From Sulfurospirillum sp. UBA4058 (lineage in GTDB: Bacteria; Campylobacterota; Campylobacteria; Campylobacterales; Sulfurospirillaceae), in the NCBI GenBank assembly GCA_002382085.1, contig DFZK01000015.1, forward strand, positions 62,001-126,000: 64,000 nt of DNA, written 5' to 3'. Below, piece by piece: positions 41,987-51,035 of this stretch. The notes below the pieces were generated by a model, which made no database searches, was not told the origin of the DNA, and saw only the letters and a program-made list of their open reading frames with translations. The stretch's first letter is position 1, and each line of letters opens with the position of its first letter. The translations under genes were made by a program, and so were the position numbers.

Positions 41987-43386
41987 AACGACTCCTTGGA
42001 TGAGATAAGTTCATCGGTGCTCCAACCGCCGCCCAATGCTTTAAAGAGTTCGGATTGTGCGATGAGAAGGGCTTGCTCGGTCACGATCAATGTGAGCGAT
42101 CCGCTCAAAACGTTTTTGCGTGCGTCGATCACTTCCAGCGGATTGGCGACGCCGCGATCGAAGCGTTTTTGCGTAAGAGCTAAAACGTTTCGATAGGCGT
42201 TGAGTTCTTCCTCTTGAAGAGCGTATTGGCGACGAAGCGTTTGCATTTTCGCTAAGGCGTCGTAGACCTCTTTATAGGCTTTTTTCACGGTTTGTTCGTA
42301 TCCGACGAGAGCGGTTTGAAGATCGGTTTTTGAGATCGAAACGCGTTGTTCGATCCGACCGAAATCAAAAATAGGAACGCTAAGTCCGGGGGCAAGACTC
42401 CATTTGTTTGCGGAAGATTGCAAAATGTTGCCGAGGCTTTCGCTTTGTTGTCCGTAGCTTCCGGTAAGGCTAAAGTTCGGGAAATAGGCACTTTTTTCAA
42501 CGCCGATCAGGGCATTTTTACTTTTAAGCGTTTGCAAGGCTTCGGCAATATCGGGACGATGTTCCAAAAGCAAAGACGGAACACCCTTTGGAATCGAGAG
42601 AGCTTTAGGAAGCGCGGGCGATAAGGTATAAGGCTCTTGCATCGCTTTAGGCGAAGCACCGATTAAAATACCCAATGCGTTTTGTTGCAAAGCGTAACTT
42701 TGCGTTAGGGTTTCATAGGCGGCTTGGGCGTTATGCAATTGCGCTAGGGTTTGCTGTGCGAGTACGTCGCTGATCGTACCTGCTCGGGATTGTTTGGCGC
42801 GAAGATCGTATGCCGCTTGGTAGGTTTGTACGGTTTGCGCTAAAACGTCTAAACGCATACGAAGCGAAACAAGCGTGACGTAGGCACTAAAGACGTCATG
42901 GATCAGCGTATTGCGTACGGTTTCGCGTGCGGCTTGGCTTGCCAAATAACTCGACCAGTTTGCTTCGCTTTGTAAGGAAAGCTTGCCCCATAGGTCGATT
43001 TCGTAAGAGAGTGTGCCGTTGAAAGCTTTTTCGTCGTAGCGTGCACGGTTGTGTTGGTAGGTTTCGTCGCTCGTTTTTTGGCGCGAAACGCTTGCGTTGG
43101 CATTGAGGCTCGGCATTTCGTTTGCTTCGCTTAATCCGAAAGTTTGACGTGCTTTAAGGACTTTGAGTGCCGAAAGTTTTAAGTCGTCGCTTTGCGTTAA
43201 GGCTCGATCAATGAGTACGTTTAAGGCGTCATCGTTAAACGTTTTCCACCATGTCTGATCGACATGCACTTCCTCTTCGCGTATGGTTTGGGGCTCTTCG
43301 ATCGAAGGAACGTTGAGCTCGGGAGCCAACGAACAACCGCCAAAGAGTATCCCAAGAAGTGTTAAACTCAAAGGAACGAAACGCAT
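41983..43386 (-). CDS. NodT/OprM-type outer-membrane efflux lipoprotein
   Basis: The 467-residue protein has a lipoprotein signal (lipobox LFGGC, Cys18) and two outer-membrane efflux repeats. TWWKTFNDDALNVLIDRAL and SYEIDLWGKLSLQSEA are typical of the NodT family. It would form an outer-membrane duct for an RND or MFS pump. It shares one base with the stop of the adaptor gene upstream and overlaps the flavoenzyme gene downstream. Confidence 0.9.
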   Translation of the reverse strand: MRFVPLSLTLLGILFGGCSLAPELNVPSIEEPQTIREEEVHVDQTWWKTFNDDALNVLIDRALTQSDDLKLSALKVLKARQTFGLSEANEMPSLNANASVSRQKTSDETYQHNRARYDEKAFNGTLSYEIDLWGKLSLQSEANWSSYLASQAARETVRNTLIHDVFSAYVTLVSLRMRLDVLAQTVQTYQAAYDLRAKQSRAGTISDVLAQQTLAQLHNAQAAYETLTQSYALQQNALGILIGASPKAMQEPYTLSPALPKALSIPKGVPSLLLEHRPDIAEALQTLKSKNALIGVEKSAYFPNFSLTGSYGQQSESLGNILQSSANKWSLAPGLSVPIFDFGRIEQRVSISKTDLQTALVGYEQTVKKAYKEVYDALAKMQTLRRQYALQEEELNAYRNVLALTQKRFDRGVANPLEVIDARKNVLSGSLTLIVTEQALLIAQSELFKALGGGWSTDELISSKESL

Positions 43387-44522
43387 TAGCGTGCCGCCTC
43401 GTTAATAATATGATCGACTTTGACGGGCATATCGTTTTTAATACGGAAAAAATTGTTGACGACGACGAGATCGCCTTCTTTGAGTCCGCTTTCGACGATA
43501 GCGTCGTTTCCGCTGTTCTCCGCAATCGTGATAGCGCGCGTGGACGCTTTGCCCTCTTGTACGACAAAAACGCTTGCCCCAAGAGGTGTTTGAAGAACGG
43601 CTTTTTGCGGTACTTTAATCACGTTTGTGCGTACCAAACCGATCAGCGAAATCTTTACAAACTGGTTGGGAAGGAGCTCTTTGTGATCATTTTTAAACGT
43701 GGCTCTGGCTTTGAGCGAACCGGTTTTTGCATTGAGCGAGTTGTCGAAAAAATCGACCGTTCCAATCTCTTTTGACGGGTGTTCTCCTACGATCAGAGAG
43801 GCTTTGATTTTACCGTCGGCGGGTTTTGCCCACGAGCCGTTTTTAATAGCGTATTTTTGACGCATAAGGTCGCTATCGGGAAGGGAAAACTCTACATGTA
43901 AAGGCGAAATTTGCGTGATGTCGATCAACGGCGTTCCATCCGTTACTAAAGAGCCTACATCGATCAATTTAAGCCCCGTCATACCGCTGATAGGAGCTTT
44001 GATGGTCGTACGATCAAAGGCGATCGCCGCACTTTGAAGCACGGCTTCGGCACTTTTAAGAGCGGCTTTGGCACTCTCAAAGGCAAAATAAGCGGTGTCT
44101 TTTTCTTGTTCGCTTGAAGCACCCGTTTCAAAAAGGGCTTGAATACGCTCCCAATCCTTGCGTGTTTTATGTTCTTGTACGCTTGCGTTCGCGACGCTTG
44201 CTTTGGCTTGGTTGAGCGCGGCTTCGTAAGTATCCGATTCGATTTTGTAAAGGACGTCGCCCTCTTTAACGAAATCGCCTTCGTTAAAAAACTTTTTAAG
44301 CAATACTCCGTTGGCTCTGGCTTTAAGCGTCACGCTTTGCGCGCTGATCGTTTTGGCGGGATAGACTAGCGTAATCGCTTCTTCTTGAGGTTTTAAAATA
44401 CGATATACGTCTACCAAAGGCGATGCGGCGGAAGGGGGTGTTTTTGCCTCTTGTGCGGCAAGCGAGGCGATGAGGCAAAAAAGAACGAAAAAAAGCCGTC
44501 GGGGCAAATCGAAAAACGTCAT
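43386..44522 (-). CDS. RND-type periplasmic adaptor (AcrA/MexE-like)
   Basis: The 378-residue protein has a signal peptide ending near LAAQEA. It has lipoyl halves (VLLKKFFNEGDFVKEGDVLYKIE and IKAPISGMTGLKLIDVGSLV), an alpha-hairpin between them and a C-terminal beta-barrel/proximal domain. It belongs to RND tripartite pumps, yet no pump gene lies between it and the channel gene. The partner must be encoded elsewhere, or was lost. It is the first gene of the minus-strand operon. Confidence 0.88.
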   Translation of the reverse strand: MTFFDLPRRLFFVLFCLIASLAAQEAKTPPSAASPLVDVYRILKPQEEAITLVYPAKTISAQSVTLKARANGVLLKKFFNEGDFVKEGDVLYKIESDTYEAALNQAKASVANASVQEHKTRKDWERIQALFETGASSEQEKDTAYFAFESAKAALKSAEAVLQSAAIAFDRTTIKAPISGMTGLKLIDVGSLVTDGTPLIDITQISPLHVEFSLPDSDLMRQKYAIKNGSWAKPADGKIKASLIVGEHPSKEIGTVDFFDNSLNAKTGSLKARATFKNDHKELLPNQFVKISLIGLVRTNVIKVPQKAVLQTPLGASVFVVQEGKASTRAITIAENSGNDAIVESGLKEGDLVVVNNFFRIKNDMPVKVDHIINEAAR

Positions 44523-44564
44523 GCAAAGTCCTTATGCGTTATACAAAAAATGACATGGTCTCTT

Positions 44565-44570
44565 ATTGTA
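44565..44570 (-). promoter_or_regulatory. Possible -10 element of the adaptor operon
   Basis: TACAAT on the minus strand lies about 43 bp upstream of the adaptor start. No operator-like repeat or adjacent regulator gene was noticed. Confidence 0.4.
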
Positions 44571-44663
44571 GCGTAGCGACGGTTAATGAAGCGTAAATTG
44601 ATTCAAAAAGGAGAGGATTGAAGATACTCAGAAAACTTTAATCTGCTTCGCAAAAGAAAATGT

Positions 44664-44669
44664 TACAAT
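44664..44669 (+). promoter_or_regulatory. Probable -10 element of the PAS-MCP operon
   Basis: TACAAT lies 41 bp upstream of the PAS protein start; no sigma-28 motif was found here. Confidence 0.4.
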
Positions 44670-44709
44670 GCTCAACGAGAATTATGTGGATTGAAAGGAT
44701 TTTTTCACG

Positions 44710-45108
44710 ATGCAGATGAAAGGAAATGAAATCGTATTGGACGATACGACCTTATTGGTTTCCGAAACGGACGCGAAAGGGCATATCGTCTTTGCCGATA
44801 AAGCGTTTGTAAGCGTTTCGGGTTACTCTTTGGAAGAACTGATCGGACAGCCGCACAACATTATTCGCCACCCCGATATGCCCAAAGCCGCATTTAAAGA
44901 GCTCTGGGAGACGATCAAACAGGGAAACGTATGGCAAGGTTTTGTGAAAAACAGTGCAAAAAACGGACAGCATTATTGGGTTTTTGCAACCATCTTTCCG
45001 TTTGGAAGAGAGCATTATCTTTCCGTACGTAAAAAAGCCTTTCCCGATGAAATTGAAAAATACGAAGCACTGTACCGAAAGATGCGAGAGCAGGAGCGAA
45101 GAGCATGA
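44710..45108 (+). CDS. Single-domain Aer/CetB-like PAS protein
   Basis: The 132-residue protein is essentially one PAS domain followed by a short charged helix. Its core (SGYSLEELIGQPHNIIRHPDMPKAAF and KNGQHYWVFA, given here in parts) closely follows the FAD-binding PAS domain of E. coli Aer. It is thus a likely cytoplasmic redox/energy sensor. The stop overlaps the start of a chemoreceptor gene (ATGA), reminiscent of the bipartite CetA/CetB energy-taxis system of C. jejuni, where a PAS protein signals through a separate receptor. Confidence 0.85.
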   Translation: MQMKGNEIVLDDTTLLVSETDAKGHIVFADKAFVSVSGYSLEELIGQPHNIIRHPDMPKAAFKELWETIKQGNVWQGFVKNSAKNGQHYWVFATIFPFGREHYLSVRKKAFPDEIEKYEALYRKMREQERRA

Positions 45109-46808
45109 AAAAGTTCAGTATTCAGTTTAAAGTGACACTACTGGTCATCGCCGCTTTGCTCGTTACCGCCGTCGTTTCAACCTGCGTGAGTGCTTTTTTG
45201 ATGTACCAAGAAGAGGGTACTCGCCTTGAAAATACCCGTTCGATTATGACGCGCGACAAAGTCGAGGCTCTTAGCGATAAAACCAAGATTGCGTATCAGG
45301 TTCTTACCATTGTTTATCAAGAGCTTCAAAACGAGACGCATAAAGACGATCCAAGCGTTATTGCGGCGTATCAAACCAAAGCGAAAGAGGCGGTTAAACG
45401 GTTGCGTTTCGGGGAAGACGGTTACTTTTGGATTAACGATTTAACGCCGAAGATGGTCATGCATCCGATCAAACCGGCGTTAGACGGAAGTAATTTAAGT
45501 CAGTCAAAAGATCCTACGGGTAAATTTTTGTTTAACGAAATGGTCGAAGTAGCCAAAAAAGAGGGCAAAGGCGTTGTTCATTACATGTGGGAAAAACCGG
45601 GTTTTAACAAACCGCAAGCCAAGATTTCTTACGTCGAATTGTTTGCCCCATGGCAATGGATTATCGGAACCGGTGTTTATGCCGACGATATCGATTTACT
45701 CGTTACGAAAGAAAAACAGGTCTTAGACGCAGCCCTTAAGTCGATGGTCTTGCAAAATAGCCTGATTCTGATTGCTATCGTCGTATTTTTCTCTTTTTTA
45801 ACGCGATTTTTTAGCGAAAAACTGATCGGAAAGCGTATGCGCAATCTTAAACGCTACGTTGAAGATTTTGCCCTCTACGTGACGAATAAGAAAAATATGA
45901 TCGACTATCGTTTGGAAGAGGATACGGACGATGAGATCGGTTCGACGATCAAAGTTATCGATACGACGTTTAAAGAGTTTGAAAAATTACGATTGGACGA
46001 CATACGCGTCGTGGGCGAAGTGTTGATTATTTGTTCCAAAATGTCAAGCGGCTTTATGGAAAATAAAACCTCGTACGTTTCATCGAACTTTCTCACCAAC
46101 CGTCTCTCTTATGAAATCGACGCAATGATCGCTAAAGTCAATGAAGTGATGAACGCGACGTTGGCATCGTTAAAAAATTTCCAAAACGGCGATTTTAGCC
46201 GACCGATTTCTATCGTGACGGACGGAGATCTTAAAGAGTTGGTCGAGGGCGTTAATGTACTCGGAAACGCTTTAGCGCAGATGATTCGCGAAAATGAAGA
46301 GCAAAGCGGTAAAATTCAAGCCAATGCTCAAAAACTTTCCGATTCGGTTGCGACGATTAAAAACGAACCGTTGAGCGATTTGAACCGTATCGTGAAAAAG
46401 ACGACGGCGTCGATGCAACAAATGGGAAGCGTTCAACAGCATTTGGCGGAAACGCTCACGACATTGACGCACAATGCCAAAGAGGCGAGCGATATTTTAA
46501 ATCTGATCGGCGATATTGCAGACCAAACCAATTTATTGGCACTTAATGCCGCCATTGAAGCGGCACGTGCAGGCGAACACGGACGAGGATTCGCGGTTGT
46601 TGCCGATAATATTCGAGAACTTGCCGATAAAACCAACCATTCGCTCTCTCAAATTCAAGCGACCATCAACGTGATCGTCGGCGGTATCGTCGACAGTTCG
46701 GCTAAAATGAGTACGAATGCCAAAGAGATGAGTTCGTTAACGCATGACGTCGAAGAGATTGAAGAAAAAACGGGCGATATCTTAAAAATTATGGGACAGT
46801 TGGGTTAA
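45105..46808 (+). CDS. Cache-domain chemotaxis receptor coupled to the PAS protein
   Basis: The 567-residue receptor has TM1 (about residues 10-31), a periplasmic single Cache domain (sCache_2-like: RFGEDGYFWINDLTPKMVMHP, PWQWIIGTGVYADDID), TM2 near 205-225, and a cytoplasmic signalling domain with the conserved tip EAARAGEHGRGFAVVADNIRELADKT. Only about 75 residues follow the tip, so the C-terminal arm is much shorter than in the MCP at 25082-26692 and probably lacks the distal methylation helix. Translational coupling suggests joint action with the Aer-like PAS protein. Confidence 0.88.
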   Translation: MKKFSIQFKVTLLVIAALLVTAVVSTCVSAFLMYQEEGTRLENTRSIMTRDKVEALSDKTKIAYQVLTIVYQELQNETHKDDPSVIAAYQTKAKEAVKRLRFGEDGYFWINDLTPKMVMHPIKPALDGSNLSQSKDPTGKFLFNEMVEVAKKEGKGVVHYMWEKPGFNKPQAKISYVELFAPWQWIIGTGVYADDIDLLVTKEKQVLDAALKSMVLQNSLILIAIVVFFSFLTRFFSEKLIGKRMRNLKRYVEDFALYVTNKKNMIDYRLEEDTDDEIGSTIKVIDTTFKEFEKLRLDDIRVVGEVLIICSKMSSGFMENKTSYVSSNFLTNRLSYEIDAMIAKVNEVMNATLASLKNFQNGDFSRPISIVTDGDLKELVEGVNVLGNALAQMIRENEEQSGKIQANAQKLSDSVATIKNEPLSDLNRIVKKTTASMQQMGSVQQHLAETLTTLTHNAKEASDILNLIGDIADQTNLLALNAAIEAARAGEHGRGFAVVADNIRELADKTNHSLSQIQATINVIVGGIVDSSAKMSTNAKEMSSLTHDVEEIEEKTGDILKIMGQLG

Positions 46809-46831
46809 TGTTTCAACGATCTCTCCGATAT
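46806..46831 (+). promoter_or_regulatory. Sigma-28 (FliA)-like promoter of the FlxA-like gene
   Basis: TAATGTTT (46806-46813) and TCCGATAT (46824-46831) are separated by 10 bp, close to the FliA consensus TAAAGTTT-N11-GCCGATAA. The -10 element ends 35 bp upstream of the start codon. The -35 element overlaps the stop codon of the upstream chemoreceptor gene. Confidence 0.6.
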
Positions 46832-46866
46832 AGTTTACGGGGCAAATTTTTGCAAGGAGATGGAAG

Positions 46867-47358
46867 ATGAACACCATCGACACGTCATCGTATGCATCGG
46901 GGCTCGTAACGACGCAAAGTCAAACGAGTACGTCCGCTACGAAAAGCAATAGTACGACAAGTAACGATACGACGTCTAGCATGCCGGTCGATACCGTAGA
47001 GATTTCCGATGAAGCTAAAGCGTTGGCCGCAACGAGCGAAAGCAGTACGACATCCAGCGATAGCTCGACCGGTTCGTCTGAAAGTGACCGTTCCGGCGGT
47101 AGCACCCAAAGCGGGGGCTTGAGTGCCGCTTCCGGAGCGAGTAGTGCTTCGACGAATAATAGCGATAGCATTCAAGAGCAAATTGAAGCGTTAAAAGAAA
47201 AGATCGCCGCGTTGGAAAAAGAGATCGCCGCAGCCGAAAAAAAATCGAGTGACGATGCCCAAAACGTTCAAGAGGTACAGACCAAACAAACAATGCTCGT
47301 CTCGTATCAAGCGCAACTGGTAGCTTTGGAAGCACAAGCTGCAAAAACATCCGCCTAA
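46867..47358 (+). CDS. FlxA-like Ser/Thr-rich coiled-coil protein
   Basis: The 163-residue protein has a low-complexity Ser/Thr-rich N-terminal two-thirds containing VDTVEISDEAKAL, a motif common in flagellar and surface-associated proteins of this phylum. The last 60 residues form a charged coiled coil (IEALKEKIAALEKEIAAAEKK) as in FlxA-like proteins. The role is unknown; the sigma-28-like promoter suggests co-expression with late flagellar genes. AAGGAGATGGAAG precedes the ATG. Confidence 0.65.
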   Translation: MNTIDTSSYASGLVTTQSQTSTSATKSNSTTSNDTTSSMPVDTVEISDEAKALAATSESSTTSSDSSTGSSESDRSGGSTQSGGLSAASGASSASTNNSDSIQEQIEALKEKIAALEKEIAAAEKKSSDDAQNVQEVQTKQTMLVSYQAQLVALEAQAAKTSA

Positions 47359-47376
47359 CTCCTTTTTGGCTTGGGG

Positions 47377-47412
47377 TAACGCTTTACATGTAAGCTTACA
47401 TGTAAAGCGTTA
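47377..47412. repeat. Perfect 36-bp palindrome containing two TTTACATGTAA copies
   Basis: The first 18 bases (47377-47394) are exactly the reverse complement of the next 18 (47395-47412). Each half contains TTTACATGTAAG or its complement. It starts 18 bp after the FlxA-like stop codon and precedes the dnaE promoter, so it may form a terminator hairpin or cruciform. Confidence 0.9.
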
Positions 47413-47448
47413 AAGGCACTTCTTACACCCTCTTAAGTCCGTTTTTGT

Positions 47449-47454
47449 TACAAT
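47449..47454 (+). promoter_or_regulatory. Probable -10 element of dnaE
   Basis: TACAAT lies 30 bp upstream of the dnaE start, preceded by GTTTTTG. Confidence 0.5.
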
Positions 47455-47483
47455 CAAAGAAATCACATTGAACAGAAGACGAC

Positions 47484-50400
47484 ATGAGCGAAATAGCGTA
47501 TACCCATCTCCATTTACACACCGAATATTCTTTATTGGACGGTGCCAATAAAATAGGCAAACTTGCCAAAAAACTCAAATCCCAAGGCGTTACCTCGGCG
47601 GCGATTACCGATCACGGCAATATGTTCGGTGCGATCGATTTTTACCAAACGATGCGCAAAGAGGGTATTAAACCTATCATCGGAATGGAAGCCTATATTC
47701 ACAACCAAGAAGAGATCGGCGACAAATCCACCAAACAGCGTTTTCACCTCTGTTTATACGCCAAAAACGAAGTCGGCTATAAAAATTTGATGTACCTCTC
47801 CTCGATGAGCTACATCAAAGGATTTTACTACTATCCGCGCATCAACAAACAGCTCTTACGCGAGCACTCCGAAGGACTGGTCTGCTCGGGCGCATGTTTG
47901 CAGGGTGAAGTCAACTGGCATCTTAACTTAAACAACAAACGCAACGTGCAATTCGGTGCGAAAGGCTACGAAAAAGCCAAAGAGATCGCCTTAGAATATA
48001 AGGAAATTTTCGGGGACGATTTTTACCTTGAGATCATGCGCCACGGTATTACCGATCAGCTTTTTATCGACGATGCTATTTTACGTATCGCTAAAGAGAC
48101 GGGCATTAAACTCATTGCAACCAACGATACGCACTATCTGGAGCAAGACGATGCCGAAGCGCACGAAGCGTTTATGTGTATTGCTATGAACAAAGAATTT
48201 GACGATCCGAATCGTCTTCGCCACTCCGTGCATGAATTTTACGTCAAATCGCCCGCGCAAATGAGTGATTTGTTCGCAGATATTCCCGAAGCGATCGCAA
48301 ACACGCAAGAGATCGTCGAAAAATGCAATTTGGAGATTAAGCTGGGCAATCCCACGCCGCCGAAATTTAAATTTACCAAAGAGTATGCGGCGCGCGAAGG
48401 ATTGCATTTTGAAACCGACGATGAATTTTTTGCCTACAAATGTCGCGAAGGACTTGAAAAAAGGCTCGTCTACGTCGATGAGAGCAAACACGAGGCATAC
48501 CGCGCACGTTTAGAGCGAGAGATCGGCGTTATTTGCGGTATGAAATTTCCGGGCTACATGCTCATCGTTTGGGATTTTATCCGTGAAGCCAAGAGTCGAG
48601 GCGTTCCGGTAGGACCCGGACGGGGTTCTGCGGCGGGAAGTTTGGTTGCGTTTAGCTTGTTTATCACCGACCTTGATCCGATGCCTTACAACTTGCTTTT
48701 TGAGCGATTTTTGAATCCGGAACGTATCAGCATGCCGGATATCGACGTGGATTTTTGCCAAAGCAGACGCGGCGAGATCATCGACTACGTCGTTGAAAAA
48801 TACGGACGCTATAACGTTGCGCAAGTGATTACCTTCGGTAAACTGTTAGCCAAGGGCGTTATTCGCGACGTTGCGAGAGTTTTGGCGATTCCTTACGCCG
48901 AAGCCGATGCGATGGCAAAACTGATTCCCGACGAATTGGGTATTACCTTAAACGGCAAAGGCGTGGAAGGCGAAGAGGGCTATAAAGCGGGTGCGTATCA
49001 AAAAGAGCCGAAACTGCGTGAGTTGATTGAACGCGATCCGAGAATGAAACGGGTATGGAAATTTGCGCTAGCCCTTGAAGGCTTAAATAGAAACTCGGGC
49101 ATGCACGCGGCGGGTGTCGTCATCAGCGACGAAGAGTTGTGGCATAAAACACCCCTGTATCAGCCCTCCGGCGAAGACCATCTGGTGACGCAGTATTCGC
49201 TCAACTACCTTGAGGACGTCGATCTTATCAAGTTCGACTTTTTGGGTCTGAAGACCCTGACCGTCATCGACAATGCGCTGAAACTGATCAAAGCGCGTTA
49301 TAACCAAGAGATCAACTTTAACGCGATCGATCTTAATGATCCTAACGTGTACGATCTGATTCAAAGCGGTGAAACGGTAGGACTTTTCCAAATCGAATCG
49401 GACGGTATGCAATCGCTTAATGCCCGTCTTAAACCGAGCACCTTTGAAGATCTAATCGCGGTGTTGGCATTGTATCGTCCGGGACCGATGGAATCGGGCA
49501 TGTTGGACGACTTTATCGATCGTAAGCACGGACGCAAAGAAGTGACCTACTTTTTTGACGAGTTTACCAAACCGTTGCAACCGATTTTGGAACCGACCTA
49601 CGGCGTTATCGTCTATCAAGAACAGGTTATGCAGATCGTTCAAGCCATCGGCGGATTTAGCCTCGGCGAAGCGGACTTGATTCGTCGTGCGATGGGTAAG
49701 AAAAAGATCGATTATATGAAACAAAAAGCCGAAGAGTTTGCCGACGGTGCCGTCAGACAAGGCTTAGGACGCGACCATGCGATCGAACTTTTCGGACTGA
49801 TCGAAAAATTTGCCGGATACGGTTTTAACAAATCGCACTCGGCGGCGTACGCCCTTGTAACGTTTCAGACGGCATATTTAAAATTTTATTATCCGCAAGA
49901 GTTTATGGCGGCACTTTTGACCTCAGAGCAGGACAACACCGATAAGATCGTCAAGTATATCGATGAGGTCAAACGTTTGGGGCTTAAACTTCTACCGCCG
50001 TCTATTCAACACTCTTTGGTTGAATTTAGCGCCATTACCGACACCGACGGGCAAGAGGCTATTTTATTCGGCTTAGGCGCGATTAAGGGCGTGGGTAATG
50101 CCGCCATCGGCAAAATTTTAGAAGCCAGAGAACAATCGTTGTTTGCCGATATGAGCGATTTTATCTCGCGTATCGACAGCTCTAAAGTCAATAAAAAAGT
50201 TTTAGAATCGTTTATCAAATCGGGAAGTTTTGATAGTTTCGGCTATTCAAGACGTGCACTTTTAGAAAATATCGATGCTATTATCGATGCGAGTGCGGAG
50301 TGCAATCGTGCGAAAAAAATGGCGGAATACTCCTTATTCGGGGATGCCGAAGAGATGGTTTCGGTACAAGTGAATATTGAAAATTCTGCGGAATTTGATT

Positions 50401-51032
50401 CGAAAGTGTTGTTGGACTTGGAAAAAGAGACCATCGGTTTTTACATTTCAGGGCATCCGCTCGATGCTTTTCGTGCACAGATCGACGAGATGAACTACAC
50501 GCTTTCAAGCCAAATCGATCAGATCGAAAATGCCAGCAAAGCTCTTTTGATCGGAAAAGTAGAGGGTATTACCGAAAAAATCAGCAAAAAAGGCAATAAA
50601 TTCGGCATCGTTTCGTTGATGGATTTTCACGGAAGTATGGAATTGACCGTTTTTGAAAAACAACTTGAGATTTTAAATAAAATGGATTTAGACGCTCCTT
50701 TGTGTTTCAAAGTCGAAATATCCAACGACGAGCAAGGCGTAAAGACCCGCGTTTTAAAGATTATGGATTTGAGTGAGGCTAAAAAAGAGAAAGTCGAAAC
50801 GAAAGTTATCGAAATTCCTTTAGAGCCCAAAGTCGTCGCCGTCGATTTATGCGACGACGAAGAGGTTCTCGAACAGCTCTACCGAGCGGTGCGAGAAAGC
50901 GGAGGAAGAAGGGCATTGCATCTGGTGATTACTTCAAAGCTCCAAGACGTTTACATCGAAACGACGTTCGGCGTAGACGATAGCTTGGATGAAAAAGTCG
51001 CTTCGATGTTACATGTAAGGGTTCTCAGTTAG
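47484..51032 (+). CDS. dnaE: DNA polymerase III alpha subunit
   Basis: The replicative polymerase chain, 1,182 residues. It begins with a PHP domain (THLHLHTEYSLLDGANKIGKL-like start, ITDHGNMFG), then the C-family polymerase core with catalytic aspartates in PDIDVDFCQ and the GPGRGSAAGS region. A helix-hairpin-helix tandem and an OB-fold near the C-terminus (KVEGITEKISKKGNKFGIVSL) follow. Length is normal for DnaE1. A TTACATGTAA copy lies at the very end of the gene (51009-51018). Confidence 0.97.
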   Translation: MSEIAYTHLHLHTEYSLLDGANKIGKLAKKLKSQGVTSAAITDHGNMFGAIDFYQTMRKEGIKPIIGMEAYIHNQEEIGDKSTKQRFHLCLYAKNEVGYKNLMYLSSMSYIKGFYYYPRINKQLLREHSEGLVCSGACLQGEVNWHLNLNNKRNVQFGAKGYEKAKEIALEYKEIFGDDFYLEIMRHGITDQLFIDDAILRIAKETGIKLIATNDTHYLEQDDAEAHEAFMCIAMNKEFDDPNRLRHSVHEFYVKSPAQMSDLFADIPEAIANTQEIVEKCNLEIKLGNPTPPKFKFTKEYAAREGLHFETDDEFFAYKCREGLEKRLVYVDESKHEAYRARLEREIGVICGMKFPGYMLIVWDFIREAKSRGVPVGPGRGSAAGSLVAFSLFITDLDPMPYNLLFERFLNPERISMPDIDVDFCQSRRGEIIDYVVEKYGRYNVAQVITFGKLLAKGVIRDVARVLAIPYAEADAMAKLIPDELGITLNGKGVEGEEGYKAGAYQKEPKLRELIERDPRMKRVWKFALALEGLNRNSGMHAAGVVISDEELWHKTPLYQPSGEDHLVTQYSLNYLEDVDLIKFDFLGLKTLTVIDNALKLIKARYNQEINFNAIDLNDPNVYDLIQSGETVGLFQIESDGMQSLNARLKPSTFEDLIAVLALYRPGPMESGMLDDFIDRKHGRKEVTYFFDEFTKPLQPILEPTYGVIVYQEQVMQIVQAIGGFSLGEADLIRRAMGKKKIDYMKQKAEEFADGAVRQGLGRDHAIELFGLIEKFAGYGFNKSHSAAYALVTFQTAYLKFYYPQEFMAALLTSEQDNTDKIVKYIDEVKRLGLKLLPPSIQHSLVEFSAITDTDGQEAILFGLGAIKGVGNAAIGKILEAREQSLFADMSDFISRIDSSKVNKKVLESFIKSGSFDSFGYSRRALLENIDAIIDASAECNRAKKMAEYSLFGDAEEMVSVQVNIENSAEFDSKVLLDLEKETIGFYISGHPLDAFRAQIDEMNYTLSSQIDQIENASKALLIGKVEGITEKISKKGNKFGIVSLMDFHGSMELTVFEKQLEILNKMDLDAPLCFKVEISNDEQGVKTRVLKIMDLSEAKKEKVETKVIEIPLEPKVVAVDLCDDEEVLEQLYRAVRESGGRRALHLVITSKLQDVYIETTFGVDDSLDEKVASMLHVRVLS

Positions 51033-51035
51033 TTT

